This document shows, piece by piece, positions 7,035 through 9,139 of a stretch of 9,139 nt of DNA. This DNA is from Bacteroidales bacterium UBA1219. Its GTDB lineage: Bacteria > Bacteroidota > Bacteroidia > Bacteroidales > P3. Each line of letters begins with the position of its first letter. Position 1 is the first letter of the stretch. The translations under genes and the position numbers were made by a program. Under the pieces are notes generated by a model. That model searched no databases. It saw only the letters and a program-made list of their open reading frames with translations, and was not told where the DNA came from. The stretch lies in the NCBI GenBank assembly GCA_002309295.1, contig DBXF01000083.1, positions 226-9,364 of the forward strand, read 5' to 3'.

Positions 7035-7078
7035 AGAGCGTTTAAGTGTCGGGTAACTAGCACTTTCGCTCTGTTTTT
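7035..7078 (+). terminator. Terminator-like hairpin inside the leader (possible attenuator or end of a short RNA)
   Basis: AGAGCG (7035-7040) pairs with CGCTCT (7067-7072), and inside it AAGTG (7044-7048) pairs with CACTT (7061-7065). An internal TTT/T bulge separates the two helices, and a 12-base loop closes the inner one. One base after the stem comes a run of five T (7074-7078). Because this sits about 15-60 bases after the predicted start at 7020 and well before the ATG at 7268, it would cut most transcripts short unless an antiterminating event intervenes. It could also be the end of an independent RNA of about 60 bases. Confidence 0.5.
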
Positions 7079-7097
7079 GTATGATTATTGTCTGTTC

Positions 7098-7155
7098 GTT
7101 GTCCGCTTTATAAGCGGACAAAAAGCGGACGAAAAGCGGACAAAAAGCGGACGAA
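7098..7155 (+). repeat. Four perfect 11-bp tandem repeats preceded by one inverted unit
   Basis: Unit aagcggac(a/g)aa is repeated without gaps at 7112-7122, 7123-7133, 7134-7144 and 7145-7155. The ninth base alternates A, G, A, G, giving a 22-bp higher-order unit. An inverted copy, gttgtccgctt, sits at 7098-7108, so TTGTCCGCTT (7099-7108) and AAGCGGACAA (7112-7121) can form a 10-bp stem with a 3-base loop; any of the four direct copies could replace the first as pairing partner. The block is in the untranslated leader of the 236-aa gene. It may be a multi-site protein operator or an RNA switch with alternative hairpins; which one is not decided by the sequence. Confidence 0.9.
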
Positions 7156-7166
7156 CCTCAGTTTTA

Positions 7167-7188
7167 GACTGGACTCAGTCCGGACTCA
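7167..7188 (+). promoter_or_regulatory. Nested palindrome cluster in the leader
   Basis: Overlapping inverted repeats are packed here: GACT(7167-7170)...AGTC(7177-7180), GGACT-C-AGTCC (7171-7181) and the perfect palindrome AGTCCGGACT (7177-7186). GGACTCA also occurs twice directly (7171-7177 and 7182-7188). Only one of these hairpins can form at a time, so they are mutually exclusive. The GGAC cores keep the 11-bp phase of the tandem repeats upstream, suggesting one continuous regulatory element. Confidence 0.6.
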
Positions 7189-7192
7189 AAGG

Positions 7193-7258
7193 GGATATAA
7201 AGTATTCAAAAGGAATTTAAAGTATAAAAAGTGGATTTAAATTAATTAAACATAGGAG
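7193..7258 (+). promoter_or_regulatory. AT-rich degenerate repeats ending in a strong Shine-Dalgarno
   Basis: Three degenerate units begin with GGA(A/T): at 7193, 7212 and 7233, the first two also sharing taaagtat. The series ends at cataggagac, where AGGAG (7254-7258) is a near-perfect Shine-Dalgarno nine bases before the ATG at 7268. Strong Shine-Dalgarno sites are uncommon in Bacteroidota, so this supports the chosen start and suggests translation control unlike that of neighbouring genes. Confidence 0.6.
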
Positions 7259-7267
7259 ACAAATATT

Positions 7268-7978
7268 ATGGCAAAAGCAACAGGATTTGTACTGAAAGGC
7301 AGATTGAAGAAACAGGGAATAACAGTCTATCCACTGAATGGAGTGATGATTATGCGTTCGGCGCGGTCGGACGAGCGGCGCAGCAACACGCGCGGCCAGT
7401 TCATTCAGCGGCAGCGGATGCGTCACACCACCGCTTTGTGGCAGAAGTTGAAGTGGTGCAAGCCGATGTTCAGCGGCGGCAAGAGTGTCTATGCCCGCTT
7501 TGCAACGCTGGCCAACCGCCTGCCGGCGGTGTATGTGCCCTGCAAAGGACCGTTGGATGGAGCCTCGTTCCTGATGCCCGACATTCCGGTGAGCGACGGC
7601 AACCTGACGCCGATCAAGCAACGGCTTGGGGATGTGGACGGCTCGATGGCGCTGATTACCAATCTGAAAGCAAGTAATTTGCTTCGCCGCGAGAAATTAT
7701 ATCTCTACACCGCCGAGCAGCGCGTCGAGGGCCGGAAGCCTCAGGTGCTGTTCCGGCCGGTACGTGAGATGGGGTTGGACGAATTTGTCGAGGTGGACGG
7801 CTGTTTGGCCCTTGCGGGCGAGGAGTTTTCCGACGAGATGAAAGGCTGGGCGCTGGTGCGTGTGGACGGCGACCGTTGTTCGACGCAGGGCATCGTCACC
7901 CACTGCCGCCTCTACGAGCAGTATACCACCGAAGAGGCCCTGCAGCTGGCCGCCGAGAGCTACGGCGGTTTGACTTGA
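7268..7978 (+). CDS. Unrecognised 236-aa basic protein
   Basis: I cannot assign this protein with confidence. It has no signal peptide or membrane helix, so it should be cytoplasmic. Residues 1-75 are strongly basic, with the segment SNTRGQFIQRQRMRHTTALW (39-58) suggesting nucleic-acid or polyanion binding. The layout of this part (short start, a Gly-containing strand, a basic strand ending MRSAR, then a QRQRM helix with Trp) loosely recalls the DUF6266-type proteins of Bacteroidota, but I could not confirm this. The C-terminal half contains GWALVRVDGDRCSTQ (193-207), a compact beta-strand-like stretch, and ends in an acidic helix, TTEEALQLAAESYGGLT. Cysteines at 64, 92, 179, 204 and 213 form no obvious metal site. 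It is the only plus-strand gene and is notably GC-rich against its AT-rich leader. The elaborate leader suggests tight regulation. Confidence 0.8.
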   Translation: MAKATGFVLKGRLKKQGITVYPLNGVMIMRSARSDERRSNTRGQFIQRQRMRHTTALWQKLKWCKPMFSGGKSVYARFATLANRLPAVYVPCKGPLDGASFLMPDIPVSDGNLTPIKQRLGDVDGSMALITNLKASNLLRREKLYLYTAEQRVEGRKPQVLFRPVREMGLDEFVEVDGCLALAGEEFSDEMKGWALVRVDGDRCSTQGIVTHCRLYEQYTTEEALQLAAESYGGLT

Positions 7979-8177
7979 TGTCGCAATCAAGACCTAACCC
8001 GCTTAGGTCCTCGCGCCACTCTTTTTACCCATTTTCAAAAACATTTGGGACTTGTGAGAGTCTTTTTGGCCGGTTTTAAAATCGATTGGCCGCCCACGCG
8101 ATGGAGATTTGGTCGATTTGCATTGCTATTTCAATAATCATGAAGTTTTATTGATGTACATTATTTATTGTGTGGAT
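7979..8177. other. Convergent intergenic gap with weak terminator-like hairpins
   Basis: No gene is visible. Three inverted repeats could end the converging transcripts: GACCTAA-N5-TTAGGTC (7991-8009), with a T-run only 10 bases later; GACT-N6-AGTC followed directly by TTTTT (8049-8067), short but terminator-like for the plus-strand gene; and the AT-rich TCAATAA-N10-TTATTGA (8131-8154), which lies past the stop of the minus-strand secreted-protein gene but lacks a T-run on that strand. None is strong, and none is assigned with confidence. Confidence 0.4.
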
Positions 8178-8621
8178 TCATTTTACGGTGACCTTCACAC
8201 CATCGATTTTCATCTTTTGCATCGCGTCGCCGTAGTATTGAAAAAATTTATCTATGATAGGAGTCAACTCTCCTATATAAACATCTGTCTGTGCATCAAC
8301 TTTACAATCTAGTGATTTCAATAAGAGAGCATATTCTTTATATACTTGATTACACCACAATATGACTTCATACTCACCCTTTGGCATTGTGAATGTGAAT
8401 TCACCATACCTGTTTGTCGTGGTGACTGCGAGGATATGATCCGAACCCATAATGTTACCAATAATGGCAAGTTCGGCACCGGAAAATGGCTCCGGGCTAT
8501 CTAGTTCATCAAAATTCAGGATGATTTTCCCGCTAATCCTTACGCTGTCTGCCACGCTCTGCGCCACGGCACCGAAACTGATGCTGCACAGCAGGGCGAG
8601 TGTCAACATTGCTTTCTTCAT
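8178..8621 (-). CDS. Small secreted protein with carboxypeptidase-regulatory-like beta domain
   Basis: The 147-residue product has a Sec signal peptide (MKKAMLTLALLCSISFGAVA, cut before Gln21). Residues 28-92 look like a small beta-sandwich of the carboxypeptidase-regulatory/CnaB-like type: a first strand VRISGKIIL, a loop rich in Asp/Pro, SGAELAIIG, then TTTNRYGEFTFTMPKGEYEVILW, whose G-x-F-x-F...G-x-Y pattern is typical of that fold. The C-terminal 55 residues are less regular. Such domains in Bacteroidota usually occur at the start of larger outer-membrane proteins; here it stands alone, so it is probably a periplasmic or surface adhesion/structural protein of unknown role. The gene is visibly more AT-rich than its neighbours. 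No consensus promoter was found upstream. Confidence 0.75.
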   Translation of the reverse strand: MKKAMLTLALLCSISFGAVAQSVADSVRISGKIILNFDELDSPEPFSGAELAIIGNIMGSDHILAVTTTNRYGEFTFTMPKGEYEVILWCNQVYKEYALLLKSLDCKVDAQTDVYIGELTPIIDKFFQYYGDAMQKMKIDGVKVTVK

Positions 8622-8726
8622 ATTGATTGAAAATAAGAATTACAAAACCATTCCGACCCGACGCTCACCCGCGTATTTTGGGGGAGCAATAATCAGCGAG
8701 TTACAAGTATTGCAAAGCATACGGCA

Positions 8727-9071
8727 TTATTGTTTCCTGCTTTCGATTTCTTTCACCAGCTGACGGAGGTAGGTGTCGGACACATTGCCGATTTCGGACT
8801 TGTCGTAGATGGACATCAGCGTGATGTTGACATTGCTCTCGGTCTGCTGCACGTTATAGGTGATGACCCTCGCGCCGCCGCTTTTGCCCTTGCCCTTCGA
8901 GGTGATGGCCATACGGTGCTTGTAGGTGTTGCCACCCAGCGGGGTGCCGCTGAAAGGGTTGCGCTCCAACTCGTCGAGGAACGTGTTGTAGTCGTCGACA
9001 AACGAGCGGTATTTCTTGGCCAGTACTTTGGCTCGACGCTCGAATTCGGGCAGGTAATCGAACGAGACCAT
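8727..9071 (-). CDS. RelE/ParE-family toxin of a type II toxin-antitoxin pair
   Basis: The product is 114 residues, the usual length for the family. RelE/ParE proteins are ribosome-dependent mRNA endonucleases or gyrase inhibitors; which applies here is not clear. Features seen are a helical N-terminus (FERRAKVLAKKYRSFVDDYN), the conserved turn NPFSGTPLGGNTYKHRMAI (38-56), the basic core SKGKGKSGGARVI (58-70) and LMSIYDKSE (85-93), all characteristic of a chromosomal RelE/ParE subgroup common in Bacteroidota. The ATG overlaps the stop of the preceding frame (TAATG), so the two genes are translationally coupled in an antitoxin-first order. The reading frame is intact, with no sign of decay. 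Confidence 0.88.
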   Translation of the reverse strand: MVSFDYLPEFERRAKVLAKKYRSFVDDYNTFLDELERNPFSGTPLGGNTYKHRMAITSKGKGKSGGARVITYNVQQTESNVNITLMSIYDKSEIGNVSDTYLRQLVKEIESRKQ

Positions 9072-9139
9072 TACGCGAAGAGATTTCGTGCGTTCTTGCG
9101 GGCTTTGCCTGCATGCAGTTCGTCAAATGCCGTGGTGAG
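9071..9139 (-). CDS. Antitoxin, C-terminal 22 residues only
   Basis: Only the end is inside the window; the start lies to the right. The visible residues, LTTAFDELHAGKARKNARNLFA, then TAA, form an amphipathic basic helix of the kind seen at the toxin-binding end of antitoxins paired with RelE/ParE toxins. The stop shares a base with the toxin ATG (TAATG), a typical toxin-antitoxin overlap. The DNA-binding family of the missing N-terminus cannot be seen. Confidence 0.7.
   Translation of the reverse strand, partial: LTTAFDELHAGKARKNARNLFA

Noticed and set aside
6926..7063. N-terminal extension of the CDF transporter to an ATG at 7063
   Set aside because: The extra 46 residues are polar and unlike CDF N-termini, and the stretch contains a promoter for the opposite strand; the ATG at 6925 fits the family.
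7098..7155. Tandem repeats as a CRISPR array
   Set aside because: The units are 11 bp with no spacers between them and no cas genes nearby.

Overview
This looks like a chromosomal piece of a Bacteroidales genome (Bacteroidota). Two promoters read directly match the Bacteroidota sigma-factor consensus: a TTTG/TTG box, 19-20 bases, then TAnnTTTG. Most genes lack a strong Shine-Dalgarno, coding DNA is moderately GC-rich while gaps are very AT-rich, and the proteins are typical of the order (small beta-barrel outer-membrane protein, lipoprotein, Type-ISP-like N6 methylase, RelE/ParE toxin). I cannot name a genus.

Layout, left to right. (1) 1-124, minus: N-terminus of a lipoprotein running off the window, with a duplicated promoter-like element at 162-203. 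(2) 296-3337, minus: a 1013-aa single-chain restriction-modification enzyme with an N-terminal PD-(D/E)xK nuclease, an N6-adenine methylase and a Type-ISP C-terminal specificity region. Its target-recognition segment is strikingly AT-rich, suggesting a recombinational swap. (3) 3502-4164, minus: a beta-barrel outer-membrane protein with a textbook promoter and intrinsic terminator. (4) 4287-6925, minus: an apparent four-gene operon of a CDF metal-efflux transporter, a Tat-exported flavodoxin-like protein with a four-cysteine cluster, a 74-aa two-helix membrane protein and a TetR-type regulator, packed with gaps of 7, 28 and 15 bases.

(5) 6983-7978, plus: the only plus-strand gene, a 236-aa basic protein I do not recognise. 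It sits behind a leader of about 250 bases holding a terminator-like hairpin, four perfect 11-bp tandem repeats, nested palindromes and an unusually strong Shine-Dalgarno. GGAC/GGAT cores recur here at an exact 11-bp phase. (6) 8178-8621, minus: a small secreted protein with a carboxypeptidase-regulatory-like fold. (7) 8727-9139, minus: a RelE/ParE-type toxin whose start codon overlaps the stop of an upstream antitoxin cut by the window edge.

The most unusual items are the phased-repeat leader with its unknown gene, the AT-rich patch in the restriction-modification gene, and the CDF/Tat-flavoprotein/small membrane protein/TetR operon. Assignments rest on reading motifs by eye; no database search was run.
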